Shown piece by piece: positions 1 to 10,084 of a DNA stretch of 64,000 nucleotides (position 1 is its first letter; the number at the start of each line of letters is the position of its first letter). The stretch is from Betaproteobacteria bacterium. Lineage in GTDB: Bacteria; Pseudomonadota; Gammaproteobacteria; Burkholderiales; Casimicrobiaceae. Below the pieces are notes generated by a model, which was not told the DNA's origin, ran no database searches, and worked only from the letters and a program-made list of their open reading frames with translations. A program made the translations under genes and the position numbers. Location: NCBI GenBank assembly GCA_016861105.1, contig BOKS01000007.1:62001-126000 (forward strand). The letters run 5' to 3'.

Positions 1-47
1 AGCCTGCGGAGGCGCCGGGCCCGCGGGCGCGGCGTAGGATGCGAAAC

Positions 48-191
48 GGGGTCAGAGCCGTCATCTCCCATCGGGGTCAGAGCCGTCATCTTCCGCGGCG
101 TCGCGGCCGCAGGAAGGGCGATGCGGGAATGGACGGCCCCGGTACCGATCCTGCGAACTCGCCTGTCTGGAAGACGACGGCCCTGACCCCG
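48..191. repeat. Two direct GGGGTCAGAGCCGTCATC copies plus an imperfect inverted copy
   Basis: 48-65, 73-90, and GAAGACGACGGCCCTGACCCCG at 170-191. Confidence 0.85.
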
Positions 192-225
192 ATGTTGTCC
201 TGATCCCGACCTCCTCGAGGTTCCG

Positions 226-3200
226 ATGAACGACGCCAGCCGCCAGCCGCTCGTCTACAAGCCCGTGCACAAGGTCCGCTTCGTCACCGCGGCGAGCCTG
301 TTCGACGGCCACGACGCGTCGATCAACATCATGCGGCGCATCCTGCAGGCGACCGGCTGCGAAGTGATCCACCTGGGGCACAACCGCGCGGTCGACGAGA
401 TCGTCACCACCGCGATCGAGGAGGACGCGCACGGCATCGCGGTGTCGTCCTACCAGGGCGGCCACGTCGAGTTCTTCCGCTACATGATCGACCTGCTGCG
501 CGAGCGTGGCGCCGGGCACGTGAAGGTGTTCGGCGGCGGCGGCGGCGTGATCGTGCCCGCCGAGATCGAGGCGCTGCACGCCTACGGGGTCGCGCGGATC
601 TACTCGCCCGAGGACGGCCAGCGGCTCGGCCTGCAGGGGATGATCAACGAGATCGTCGCCGCGTGCGACGTCGATCTCGCGCAGGGCGTCCCCGCGACGG
701 CGGACGCCCTGACGAAGGGCGACCGGCACGCGCGCACGCGCGCGCTCGCGCGGATCATCACGGCGCTGGAGAACGGCGTCGCGCCGGCGAAGCTGCGCGA
801 CGACATCCGCGCGAGGGCGAAGGCGGCGGGCGCTCCCGTGCTCGGCATCACCGGCACCGGCGGTGCGGGGAAGAGCTCGCTCACCGACGAGCTGGTGCGG
901 CGGCTGCGGCTCGACCAGCAGGACGGGCTGCGCATCGCGATCGTGTCGATCGACCCGTCGCGGCGCAAGTCGGGGGGCGCGCTGCTAGGCGACCGCATCC
1001 GGATGAACGCGACGCGCAGCCAGAACGTGTACATGCGCTCGCTCGCGACGCGCGAGGGTGGCAGCGAGGTGAGCCCGGCGCTGCCCGATGCGATCGCGGC
1101 CTGCAAGGCGGCGGGCTTCGACCTCGTCGTCGTCGAGACGTCGGGCATCGGGCAGGGCGACGCGGCGATCGTGCCCCACGCCGACGTCTCCCTCTACGTG
1201 ATGACGCCCGAGTTCGGTGCCGCGTCGCAGCTGGAGAAGATCGACATGCTCGACTTCGCCGACTTCGTCGCGATCAACAAGTTCGACCGCAAGGGCGCGG
1301 CCGACGCGCTGCGCGACGTTCGCAAGCAGGTCCAGCGCAACCGCGAGCGCTTCCGCGACCCGCCCGAGGCCATGCCCGTGTTCGGCACCATCGCCTCGCG
1401 CTTCAACGACGACGGCGTGACGGCGCTCTACCACGCGCTCCGGGAAGCGCTCGCGGCGAAGGGCCTGGAACTCGCCGCGGGCACGCTGCCGCGCGTGGAC
1501 GTCCGTCACTCGACCGGTCAGCACGCCGTCGTGCCGCCGCAGCGCGTGCGCTACCTCGCCGACATCGCGCAGGCGGTGCGCGACTACCGGCGCTGGGCCG
1601 AGGACCAGGCGCGCGTCGCGCGCGAGCGCCAGCAGCTGGCGGCGGCGAAGGCGATGCTGGAGCGCGAGTGCGGCGCCGACGCATCGTCGCTCGATGCGCC
1701 GATCGCGGCGCGCGAGGCGAAGCTCGACGCGCGGGCGAGGAAGCTGCTGGCGATGTGGCCGCAGACGAAGGCGGCCTACGCCGGCGACGAGTACGTCGTG
1801 CGGATCCGCGACAAGGAGGTGCGCACGAGCCTCGTCCACACGTCGCTGTCCGGCACGAAGGTGCGCAAGGTCGCGCTGCCGCGCTGGGAGGACGACGGCG
1901 AGATCCTGCGCTGGCAGCTGCTCGAGAACGTGCCGGGCAGCTTCCCGTTCACCGGCGGCGTGTTCGCGTTCAAGCGCGAGCACGAGGACCCGACGCGGAT
2001 GTTCGCCGGCGAGGGCGACCCGTTCCGCACCAACCGGCGCTTCCACATGCTCGCCGACGGCATGCCGGCGCAGCGGCTGTCCACGGCGTTCGACTCGGTG
2101 ACGCTCTACGGCTTCGACCCCGACCGCCGGCCGGACATCTACGGCAAGGTCGGCAACTCGGGCGTGTCGATCGCCACGCTCGACGACATGAAGGTGCTGT
2201 ACTCGGGCTTCGACCTCACCGACCCGAAGACGTCGGTGTCGATGACGATCAACGGCCCCGCGCCGACGATCCTCGCGATGTTCATGAACACCGCCATCGA
2301 CCAGCAGCTCGACAAGTTCCGCCGCGACAACGGCCGCGAGCCCACGGAGGACGAGGCCGAGAAGATCCGCGCGTGGGCCGTCTCGACGGTGCGCGGCACC
2401 GTGCAGGCGGACATCCTGAAGGAGGACCAGGGGCAGAACACGTGCATCTTCAGCACCGAGTTCAGCCTGAAGGTGATGGGCGACGTCCAGGAGTGGTTCG
2501 TCCACCACGGCGTTCGCAACTTCTACTCGGTGTCGATCTCGGGCTACCACATCGCCGAGGCCGGCGCGAACCCGATCAGCCAGCTCGCCTTCACGCTGTC
2601 CAACGGCTTCACGTTCGTCGAGGCCTACCTCGCGCGCGGGATGCACGTCGACGACTTCGCCCCCAACCTGTCGTTCTTCTTCTCCAACGGCATGGATCCG
2701 GAGTACGCGGTGCTCGGCCGCGTGGCCCGGCGCATCTGGGCGGTGGCGATGAAGCACCGCTACGGCGCGAACGAGCGCAGCCAGAAGCTCAAGTACCACT
2801 GCCAGACGTCGGGCCGCAGCCTGCACGCGCAGGAGATCGCGTTCAACGACATCCGCACGACGCTGCAGGCGCTGATCGCCACCTACGACAACGCGAACTC
2901 GCTGCACACCAACGCCTACGACGAGGCGATCACCACGCCCACCGAGGAGAGCGTCCGGCGGGCCATGGCGATCCAGCTCATCATCAACCGGGAGTGGGGG
3001 CTCGCGAAGAACGAGAACCCCAACCAGGGCAGCTTCGTCGTCGACGAGCTGACGGACCTCGTCGAGGAGGCCGTGCTGAAGGAGTTCGAGGCGATCAGCG
3101 AGCGCGGCGGCGTGCTCGGCGCGATGGAGACCGGGTACCAGCGCGGCAGGATCCAGGAGGAGAGCCTCTACTACGAGCACCGCAAGCACGACGGCAGCCA

Positions 3201-3492
3201 CCCGATCGTCGGGGTGAACACGTTCCGCAATCCGCACGGCGACCCGATCCCCGACGCGCTCGAGCTCGCGCGCTCGACGCCGGAGGAGAAGGAGTCGCAG
3301 CTCGCGCGCCTCGCGGACTTCCACGCGCGCCACGCGGCCGAGGCTCCTGCGGCGCTGGCGCGGCTGAGGCGGACCGTCGTCGACGGCGGCAACGTGTTCG
3401 CCGAGCTGATGGACACGGTGCGCGTGTGCTCGCTCGGGCAGATCACGCACGCGCTGCTCGAGGTCGGCGGGCAGTACCGGCGCAGCATGTAG
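226..3492 (+). CDS. icmF: Fused isobutyryl-CoA mutase (B12-binding domain, MeaB-type GTPase, mutase domain)
   Basis: 1088 aa; N-terminal B12-binding region, central P-loop GTPase ([18 protein letters not shown]), C-terminal mutase with [24 protein letters not shown]; IcmF architecture. Confidence 0.95.
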   Translation: MNDASRQPLVYKPVHKVRFVTAASLFDGHDASINIMRRILQATGCEVIHLGHNRAVDEIVTTAIEEDAHGIAVSSYQGGHVEFFRYMIDLLRERGAGHVKVFGGGGGVIVPAEIEALHAYGVARIYSPEDGQRLGLQGMINEIVAACDVDLAQGVPATADALTKGDRHARTRALARIITALENGVAPAKLRDDIRARAKAAGAPVLGITGTGGAGKSSLTDELVRRLRLDQQDGLRIAIVSIDPSRRKSGGALLGDRIRMNATRSQNVYMRSLATREGGSEVSPALPDAIAACKAAGFDLVVVETSGIGQGDAAIVPHADVSLYVMTPEFGAASQLEKIDMLDFADFVAINKFDRKGAADALRDVRKQVQRNRERFRDPPEAMPVFGTIASRFNDDGVTALYHALREALAAKGLELAAGTLPRVDVRHSTGQHAVVPPQRVRYLADIAQAVRDYRRWAEDQARVARERQQLAAAKAMLERECGADASSLDAPIAAREAKLDARARKLLAMWPQTKAAYAGDEYVVRIRDKEVRTSLVHTSLSGTKVRKVALPRWEDDGEILRWQLLENVPGSFPFTGGVFAFKREHEDPTRMFAGEGDPFRTNRRFHMLADGMPAQRLSTAFDSVTLYGFDPDRRPDIYGKVGNSGVSIATLDDMKVLYSGFDLTDPKTSVSMTINGPAPTILAMFMNTAIDQQLDKFRRDNGREPTEDEAEKIRAWAVSTVRGTVQADILKEDQGQNTCIFSTEFSLKVMGDVQEWFVHHGVRNFYSVSISGYHIAEAGANPISQLAFTLSNGFTFVEAYLARGMHVDDFAPNLSFFFSNGMDPEYAVLGRVARRIWAVAMKHRYGANERSQKLKYHCQTSGRSLHAQEIAFNDIRTTLQALIATYDNANSLHTNAYDEAITTPTEESVRRAMAIQLIINREWGLAKNENPNQGSFVVDELTDLVEEAVLKEFEAISERGGVLGAMETGYQRGRIQEESLYYEHRKHDGSHPIVGVNTFRNPHGDPIPDALELARSTPEEKESQLARLADFHARHAAEAPAALARLRRTVVDGGNVFAELMDTVRVCSLGQITHALLEVGGQYRRSM

Positions 3493-3571
3493 CGCGAGCA
3501 CCGCGTTTTCGGCGACACTTGGCGTCTCGCGGCGCGGCTCCCGTGCCGTTCCGGCCTGCAAGGAGTCATCC

Positions 3572-4528
3572 ATGTCGCAAATCGTCACGGTCTTCGGCGC
3601 CACCGGCGCGCAGGGGGGCGGCGTCGCGCGCGCCGCGCTCGCCGATCCCGCGCAGCGCTTCCGCGTGCGCGCGGTGACGCGCAAGCCCGACGCGCCCGCC
3701 GCGAAGGCGCTTCGCGACGCCGGCGCGGAAGTCGTCGCCGCCGACCTCGACGATCCCGCGAGCGTCGGGAGCGCGCTGCGGGGCGCGGACGCGGCGTTCT
3801 GCGTGACCAGCTTCTGGGAGCACTTCTCGCCCGAGCGGGAGCTCGCGCAAGCCCGGGCGATGGCCGAGGCGGCGGCCGCGGCCGGCGTGAAGCACGTCGT
3901 CTGGTCGACGCTCGAGGACACGCGGCGCTTCGTGCCGCCGGGCACCCCCGGCTGGAAGGTGCTGGGCGGCCGGTTCAACGTCCCCCACTTCGACGCGAAG
4001 GGCGAGGCGGACGCGTTCTTCGCCGAGCGCGGCGTGCCCACGACGCGGCTGCTGACGTCGTTCTACTGGGAGAACCTGATCCACTTCGGCATGCAGCCGC
4101 AGCGCGGTGCGGACGGCGTGCTGCAGTTCGTGCTGCCGATGGGCGAGGCGCGGCTGCCGGGCATCGCCGTGGAGGACATCGGCGGCTGTGCCTACGCGGT
4201 ACTCGCGCGCGGCGCCGAGTTCGCCGGCCGGGCGGTCGGCATCGCCGGCGAGCACCTGAGCGGCGGCGAGATGGCGCGGCAGCTGTCCGAGGCGCTCGGC
4301 GAGCGCGTGCGCCACGTCTCGCCGACCTTCGAGCAGTACGCCGCGTTCGGATTCCCCGGCGCGGACGACCTCGCGAACATGTTCCGCTTCAACCACGATT
4401 TCGCGCGCGAGTTCTGCGCTGCGCGCGACGTGGCAGCGACGCGCGCGCTGCATCCCCGGCTGCAGAGCTTCGCCGCGTGGCTGGCCGCGAACGCGAAGCG
4501 CATCCCGGTCGAGCCGACGAAGGGCTAG
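3572..4528 (+). CDS. NmrA-like NAD(P)-binding family protein
   Basis: N-terminal Rossmann motif VTVFGATGAQGGGVARAAL; 318 aa; paralogous to the 18301-19257 product. Confidence 0.85.
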   Translation: MSQIVTVFGATGAQGGGVARAALADPAQRFRVRAVTRKPDAPAAKALRDAGAEVVAADLDDPASVGSALRGADAAFCVTSFWEHFSPERELAQARAMAEAAAAAGVKHVVWSTLEDTRRFVPPGTPGWKVLGGRFNVPHFDAKGEADAFFAERGVPTTRLLTSFYWENLIHFGMQPQRGADGVLQFVLPMGEARLPGIAVEDIGGCAYAVLARGAEFAGRAVGIAGEHLSGGEMARQLSEALGERVRHVSPTFEQYAAFGFPGADDLANMFRFNHDFAREFCAARDVAATRALHPRLQSFAAWLAANAKRIPVEPTKG

Positions 4529-4700
4529 CGCGGAAATCCCGGGTCTGGCGGAACCCTGCATGGCGGTGGCAAGGCTGCCTCGTGGCCCGCGCTGCGCCAT
4601 CCCAGCTCTGCCTCCAGCAGGAACGTCGTTGGCGAGCCTTATCGGGCGCGATCCCGATCAGGCGGCGGCCCCACCGCCTGGGGAAGGGTCCCGGTGTCGG

Positions 4701-5564
4701 TCACCGGACCACGCTCGGTCGTTCCACGTCGAGCCGCAACGCGCCGGAACCCGTCTCGAGGAAGTTCACGATGCTGTGTGCGGCCAGCAACGACGTGCGC
4801 GGGTTCGACGGCGCGCTTCGTGCCTCTACCTCGAAGGTCATCTCCCCGGCGGGACCGCCGGCCTCGATGCGATGCACGTTGCGCTCCAGCCCGGGCGCGG
4901 CCACGAGCTTCACGATCGTGCGATCGAAGCCCAGCCCGGCGAGGGCGACCGTCGCCGCGACGTTCGCGTTCTGCGGAAACTGGGTCACCGCCTCGCGAGC
5001 GCGGCCTTCGAAGAACGCGACGGAGTTCTCGAGGTTGGAAAGGTCGATGCGCTTCGCGGCCGGGGTGCCCAGCCAGGCGCGAGGCGGCTTGCGCCCGATG
5101 TAGCGCACATGGGAAAGTCCACCCGCACGCAGCGCCCCAAGGACGTCCAGAGCCCCGATCGCGCCGCTCAGTGCGTAGAGCGCGCGGCCGTGCTCCCGTG
5201 CCGCGGCCCGCAGCGAGCGGAGCAGTTCGTCATCGGCGAGCGAAGCCGTGGAAACGATCGCCAGGTCGCGGCCGCTCTGCAGTACAGCGGCGCCGTGCTC
5301 ACGAACCGCTGCACCACCGGCAGCCTCCACCACCAGCGTGATCCGACGGTCGAGATCCGCGGCGCGGGCCACTGTCTGGAATGCCGAGGTCCCTCCGTCC
5401 GGTTGCCGCACGACGATTCCGCCGATCCGTTCCGGCGCGTCGATGCCGAGAGCATCGAGCACGGCTCGTGTGATGGCACCGTGACCGATCAGGGCGACAT
5501 TGCGCTCAGCCGTGCCGTCGCTTCTTGCGCAGCCAGCGGAGCGTTGCGCCGGGTCGGGACTCAC
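4701..5564 (-). CDS. L-aspartate dehydrogenase-like protein
   Basis: VALIGHGAITRAVLDAL, ALSGAIGALDVLGALRAGGL, YIGRKPPRAWLGTPA, FPQNANVAATVALAGLGFD resemble the NadX/aspartate dehydrogenase family. Confidence 0.85.
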   Translation of the reverse strand: MSPDPAQRSAGCARSDGTAERNVALIGHGAITRAVLDALGIDAPERIGGIVVRQPDGGTSAFQTVARAADLDRRITLVVEAAGGAAVREHGAAVLQSGRDLAIVSTASLADDELLRSLRAAAREHGRALYALSGAIGALDVLGALRAGGLSHVRYIGRKPPRAWLGTPAAKRIDLSNLENSVAFFEGRAREAVTQFPQNANVAATVALAGLGFDRTIVKLVAAPGLERNVHRIEAGGPAGEMTFEVEARSAPSNPRTSLLAAHSIVNFLETGSGALRLDVERPSVVR

Positions 5565-5691
5565 GGAGGGTCAGCGGTGTGAGCGGTCGAATGCGGGAAT
5601 GCGTCGCGCGATCCGGCCGCCTGCGTCCCGACGGCTCCGAATCGGGCGTGGTGCGCGGTCGACGATTTCCTGGACGGCAGCCGGGCGGGCG

Positions 5692-6537
5692 TCATGTCCA
5701 GCTCCGGCTGGCCCGCGAGGCGTCCACGTGCGAGAGGTTGACGACGTAGCGATAGCGATCCGTCCGGTAGAACGACTTCGCGAGCTGGATCAGCTTGCCC
5801 TTCGGCGTGTAGTTCTCACGCACCACGGTGAGGATGGGCGCGCCCGTCCGCAGGCGAAGGTGTCGCGCCGTTTGCGCGTCGGCCAGCTCGGCGCTCATCG
5901 CCTGTCGCACTTCGCTGACCGTGACCCCGCACTTCTCCTCGACGATGTTGATGGCGAGCCGGTTGCCGACTTCCGGACGCGTGAAGTCGCTCTTGCGCAG
6001 CTTCGCGCTGATCTCCGTCGGGTAGTAGGCATTGGTGACGAGGAAGGGCACGTCGTCGAAACGCCGCACGAGTTGCACCTGCAGGCAGCGCCGATCGAAT
6101 ACGCCGGGCACGAAGTCGTCGATCCATGCCGGAGTGGCGGCGTGGATCCATCCGGCCACCGTCAGCCGCGTCTTGCTCGAGATGTTGAGCAGGGACTCCA
6201 TCGAATCGAGGCCCCAGACGCCCTTGGTCCGTTGCCAGTCGGTGACGAACGTCCCGCGGCCGGGGTAGCGGACGATCAGGTTCTGATCGAGCAGCATGCG
6301 CATGGCGGCGCGGGCGGTGATGGGGCTGACGCCGTATTCCTCGGCGAGGTCCTTCTCGCCGGGGACGCGCGCGCCGGGCGCCAGTTCGCCCGACCGGATC
6401 CGCTGCTCCAGCGCGCTGCTGATGAGGTAGTACAGCGGAACCGGCGCCCTGCCGGGAGCCGGCCGGCCCGGTAGCACGCGAGCGTTGGCGTCGTCGGGAT
6501 CGGCTTCGGACGCGGTCGCGCGGTTGCGAGGCTGCAT
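5692..6537 (-). CDS. GntR family transcriptional regulator (UTRA-type effector domain)
   Basis: From MQPRNRATASE; GntR wHTH (IRSGELAPGARVPGEKDLAEEYGVSPITARAAMRMLLDQNLIVRYPGRGTFV) plus UTRA-like C-terminus. Confidence 0.9.
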   Translation of the reverse strand: MQPRNRATASEADPDDANARVLPGRPAPGRAPVPLYYLISSALEQRIRSGELAPGARVPGEKDLAEEYGVSPITARAAMRMLLDQNLIVRYPGRGTFVTDWQRTKGVWGLDSMESLLNISSKTRLTVAGWIHAATPAWIDDFVPGVFDRRCLQVQLVRRFDDVPFLVTNAYYPTEISAKLRKSDFTRPEVGNRLAINIVEEKCGVTVSEVRQAMSAELADAQTARHLRLRTGAPILTVVRENYTPKGKLIQLAKSFYRTDRYRYVVNLSHVDASRASRSWT

Positions 6538-7559
6538 CACGACCCCCTGTGCGGCGTACGCGGGACGCGGCCGGTGACCGGGTACTTGGGATCGGTGTAG
6601 CCGGGCGTCGAAGGATGACCGGGCGCCACGAGGCGATCGACGAAGGCCTCGTCGTCCTCGCTGAAATCGAACGCTAGCGCGCCGGCGTAGTCGCGCCATT
6701 GGTCCAGCGTGCGCGGCCCGGCCACCGCGGCGGCCACGTAGCGGTGGTTGAGGACCCATCGAAGGGCGAACTGCCCGGCGCTGATGCCGCGCGCCTGCGC
6801 GCGCTCTCGAAAAAGCTGCGCGATGCGCAGGGACTCCTGTCGATACTCGGTGGTCATGAGCCGCTCGTCGTTCCGCGCGAGCCGGCTCTCCTCGGGGGGC
6901 TTCGCGTCGGGCAGGTACTTGCCGGTCAGGACACCGCGTGCCAAGGGGCTGTACGGAACCACGCCGATGCCGTAGTGACCGCACGCCGGGAGGTATTCCA
7001 CTTCGGGCAGCCGGTTCACGGCATTGTAGTAGGGCTGCGCGCCGACCGGCCGGTCGATCCCGGCACTGTCGCACAGCCGGACGACCTCGGCGATGCGCCA
7101 GCCACGAAAGTTGCTGATGCCGAAATGCAGGATCTTTCCCTGCGCGATCAGATCCCCGATCGCGCTCAGGCTCTCCTCGAGCGGCGTGTGCGGATCGTCG
7201 CGGTGGAGATAGTAGAGATCGATGCGGTCGGTCTGCAGTCGGCGCAGGCTGTCCTCCGCGGAGCGGACGATGCGACGCCGGCCGAGGCCGTCGTCGTTGG
7301 GCCCCGTACCCATCGGGTTGCCCACCTTCGACGCCACGATCCAGTGCTCGCGGTCGCGCTTGACGAGACGGCCGACGATGCGCTCCGCTTCGCCGCCGTT
7401 GTAGCTGTCGGCCGTGTCGATGAAGTTCACGCCGGCCTCGCGCGCCTCCTGCACGATGCGCGACGCCTCGGCCTCGACGGTTCGCGAGCCGAAGAGCATC
7501 GTGCCCAGACACAGGGGAGAGACGCGCAGTCCGCTGCGTCCCAGTCGACGGTACTCCAT
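6537..7559 (-). CDS. Aldo/keto reductase
   Basis: MEYRRLGRSGLRVSPLCLGTMLFG; NFIDTADSYNGGEAERIVG; stop overlaps the GntR start (TGATG). Confidence 0.93.
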   Translation of the reverse strand: MEYRRLGRSGLRVSPLCLGTMLFGSRTVEAEASRIVQEAREAGVNFIDTADSYNGGEAERIVGRLVKRDREHWIVASKVGNPMGTGPNDDGLGRRRIVRSAEDSLRRLQTDRIDLYYLHRDDPHTPLEESLSAIGDLIAQGKILHFGISNFRGWRIAEVVRLCDSAGIDRPVGAQPYYNAVNRLPEVEYLPACGHYGIGVVPYSPLARGVLTGKYLPDAKPPEESRLARNDERLMTTEYRQESLRIAQLFRERAQARGISAGQFALRWVLNHRYVAAAVAGPRTLDQWRDYAGALAFDFSEDDEAFVDRLVAPGHPSTPGYTDPKYPVTGRVPRTPHRGS

Positions 7560-7681
7560 CCAAAGTCCTCGCTGGCATGCGGCGGCGCACGTCGCGCCTG
7601 GCCGCGAGCGCCCATCCGGCGCGCCCGATGGTACTGCCTGCGGCCGCCCAGCCGTCGAACCGGCTGGGCGGCACACGCACT

Positions 7682-7693
7682 TATAATATTATA
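7682..7693. promoter_or_regulatory. Perfect AT palindrome TATAATATTATA; candidate GntR operator overlapping a promoter
   Basis: 12-bp perfect palindrome in a GC-rich genome, between the divergent aldo/keto reductase (-) and PLP enzyme (+). Confidence 0.55.
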
Positions 7694-7725
7694 CTTTATC
7701 CGTGCAATCGGACGCACCTCGAAGC

Positions 7726-8748
7726 ATGAACGCGTCGGCCCTCGGGAAGCTCTCGGCGTTGCCGCGCGTGCGGCTGGCCCACTTTCCTACGCCACTCGAA
7801 CCGTTGACCGGCGTGTCGCGCGTGCTGGGCGGTCCGTCGCTGTTCGTCAAGCGCGACGATTGCACGGGGCTGGCGCTCGGCGGCAGCAAGGTCCGCAAGC
7901 TCGAGTATTCGCTGGGCGGCGCCGTGGCCGCTGGTTCCGACGTCGTGCTCGTCAGCGGCTCCATCCAGTCCAATCAGGCACGCCTGGTCGCATGTGCGGC
8001 GGCCCGCCTGGGGCTGCGCTGCGTCGCATTGCTCGAGGAGCGGCTGGACGACATGCCGGGCGGCTATCGCTACTCGGGGAACGTGTTGCTGGATCGGCTC
8101 TTCGGAGCCGAGGTCAGGATCTACCCCAAGGGCACGGACCTGGATGCCGAGGTCGATCGCGCAGCCGAACAGATACGGGCCGCCGGGAGCAACGCGGCCG
8201 TCGTGCGGGGCGGCGCGCCGGAGCCCCACGGCGTGGTCGGCTACGCCGCCGGCGCGCTCGAACTCTTCCAGCAGGCGGCGGAGCGGGAGCTCCGCGTCGA
8301 CGCGGTCGTGATGGCCTCCGAGAGCGCAGGGCTCCAGGCGGGCTTTCTCGCCGGATGTCGCGCACTCGACGCTCGCACGCGCGTCCTCGGCGTCAGCGCG
8401 AAGCGCACGGCGGCGGCGATGGAAGCATCGGTGCACGCGCTCGCCGTGCGGACGACCGCCTTCCTTGGGCTCGATCACCCGGTGCCGCGGGAGGCGGTCG
8501 AAGTCGACGACCGCTTCGTGGGCTCCGGTTATGGATACCCCGCGTCGTCGACGATCGAGGCAATGGCCGTCGCGGCCCGGCACGACGGCCTCGTCCTCGA
8601 TCCGGTCTACGCCGGAAAGGCGTTCGCCGGACTGATCGCGGCGGTGCGCGAGCGCCGCTTCCGGGCCGGCGACAACGTCGTGTTCCTGCACAGCGGGGGC
8701 GCGCCGTTGCTCTTCGCCTACGCGGAACGGCTCGACGCGCTGGAGTGA
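7726..8748 (+). CDS. D-cysteine desulfhydrase / ACC deaminase-like PLP-dependent enzyme
   Basis: LFVKRDDCTGLALGGSKVRKLEY and QSNQARLVACAAARLGL; fold-type II PLP family signatures. Confidence 0.88.
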   Translation: MNASALGKLSALPRVRLAHFPTPLEPLTGVSRVLGGPSLFVKRDDCTGLALGGSKVRKLEYSLGGAVAAGSDVVLVSGSIQSNQARLVACAAARLGLRCVALLEERLDDMPGGYRYSGNVLLDRLFGAEVRIYPKGTDLDAEVDRAAEQIRAAGSNAAVVRGGAPEPHGVVGYAAGALELFQQAAERELRVDAVVMASESAGLQAGFLAGCRALDARTRVLGVSAKRTAAAMEASVHALAVRTTAFLGLDHPVPREAVEVDDRFVGSGYGYPASSTIEAMAVAARHDGLVLDPVYAGKAFAGLIAAVRERRFRAGDNVVFLHSGGAPLLFAYAERLDALE

Positions 8749-8793
8749 GGGGCGAGCGGGCGTCCGATGGCACCGGTCTCTCCCACACTCCCA

Positions 8794-8809
8794 AATATTA
8801 TATTATTAT
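8794..8809. promoter_or_regulatory. AT-rich element AATATTATATTATTAT sharing AATATTATA with the 7682-7693 site; candidate second operator or internal promoter
   Basis: Located in the gap between the stop at 8748 and the ATG at 8863. Confidence 0.45.
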
Positions 8810-8862
8810 GCGATGGCGCTCCGCACCGACGCCCGACCTTCCACCTCGTTCCCGCCTGCCGG

Positions 8863-9945
8863 ATGCAGTCCCCGCTGACCGACGCGCAACGCGCTTCGCT
8901 GGCCGACGCCATCGATCGACTGATGAGCGTCGACGTTCCGGGCCGCGGCTTCGTCGCGGACGCCTACGCCGAAGCGCGCCGCCTGGCAGGCGGGCCGCTG
9001 GTCCGGCAGGCAGGCGATGCGTTGCTCGCGCGCCTCGAGGCACGGCGGGGGGCCGTGGTGCTGATTGCCACCGGAGCCACCGCTCAGCGACCAGGCCTGC
9101 CCGATCACATCGGGGAGATGGACGGCCCGCCGGGCGCGCTGGCCCTCGCCCGCACGCTCGGGCTCGCGTTCGGGGCGCTCCCGGTCCTCGTCACCGATCC
9201 GCGACAGGGCACGATGCTCTCGGGGGCGGCGGCGTCGCTCGGGTTGTACACGTTCTCGCACGCGGACCTGCGATTGCAGGCCTCCCGCATGCCGCATGTC
9301 TCCGCGATCGCGGTGGTCGAGATGCCCGATGACGACGCTGCGGCACGCGAGCAGTCCGAGCGACTCGTGGCGAGCCTGGATCCAGTCGCCCTCATCGCGA
9401 TCGAGAAGGCCGGGCGGAACGAGAAAGGCGTCTTCCACAACAGCTACAAGGACGACACCTCGGCAGGCAAGGCGCGGCTGGAACCGCTGTTCGACCTTTG
9501 CGCGGCGCGCGGCGTGCTCACGATCGGGATCGGCGACGGCGGCAACGAGCTCGGCATGGGCAGCATCCGCGACTTCATCCTCGGACGCTTCGAGCACATG
9601 CGCAGCTGCAACTGTCCCTGCGGCGGATCGATCGTGGCGGAGCAGAAGGCGGACGTGCTCCTCGTCGCGACGGTGTCCAACTGGGGAGCCTACGGGCTCA
9701 CGGCGTACCTCGCCGCGGTCGCCGGAAAGCCCTATGCGGCCCACTCACCCGAGCGCGAGCGCCAGCTGCTTCGAGGTTGCGCAACCGCGGGCTACGTGCA
9801 CGTGGACGGATTCCGCACGAGCGCCGCGGACGGGCTGCCGGAAGACATTCACGCAGCCTTCGTCGCGCTCCTGGGATGCATGACGTTCTGGCCGCCGCTG
9901 CAGTTCGGGCGGATGGGCATTCTCGCGGACATGCTTGCCAAGTGA
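8863..9945 (+). CDS. DUF4392 domain protein (D-glutamate cyclase C-terminal-like)
   Basis: Start MQSPLTDAQRASLADAIDRLMSVDVPGRG; FHNSYKDDTSAGKARLEPLFDLC, IGIGDGGNELGMGSI, SNWGAYGLTAYLAAVAG resemble DUF4392. Confidence 0.8.
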   Translation: MQSPLTDAQRASLADAIDRLMSVDVPGRGFVADAYAEARRLAGGPLVRQAGDALLARLEARRGAVVLIATGATAQRPGLPDHIGEMDGPPGALALARTLGLAFGALPVLVTDPRQGTMLSGAAASLGLYTFSHADLRLQASRMPHVSAIAVVEMPDDDAAAREQSERLVASLDPVALIAIEKAGRNEKGVFHNSYKDDTSAGKARLEPLFDLCAARGVLTIGIGDGGNELGMGSIRDFILGRFEHMRSCNCPCGGSIVAEQKADVLLVATVSNWGAYGLTAYLAAVAGKPYAAHSPERERQLLRGCATAGYVHVDGFRTSAADGLPEDIHAAFVALLGCMTFWPPLQFGRMGILADMLAK

Positions 9946-10084
9946 TCGCCAGGGCGCACCGCGGAACCCGATGGCGCGGCCTGGATGCCGCCCGCGCCGG
10001 CGGCGCATCCGGCGCGCGGCATGCCGCAGGACCGCGAACGCCCGTGCGCCGTACCTCGGAGATCCCCGTTCCCCGAGGCCGGCC

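Noticed and set aside
985-4041. 1018-aa minus-strand ORF
   Set aside because: Antisense to icmF; translation is low-complexity.
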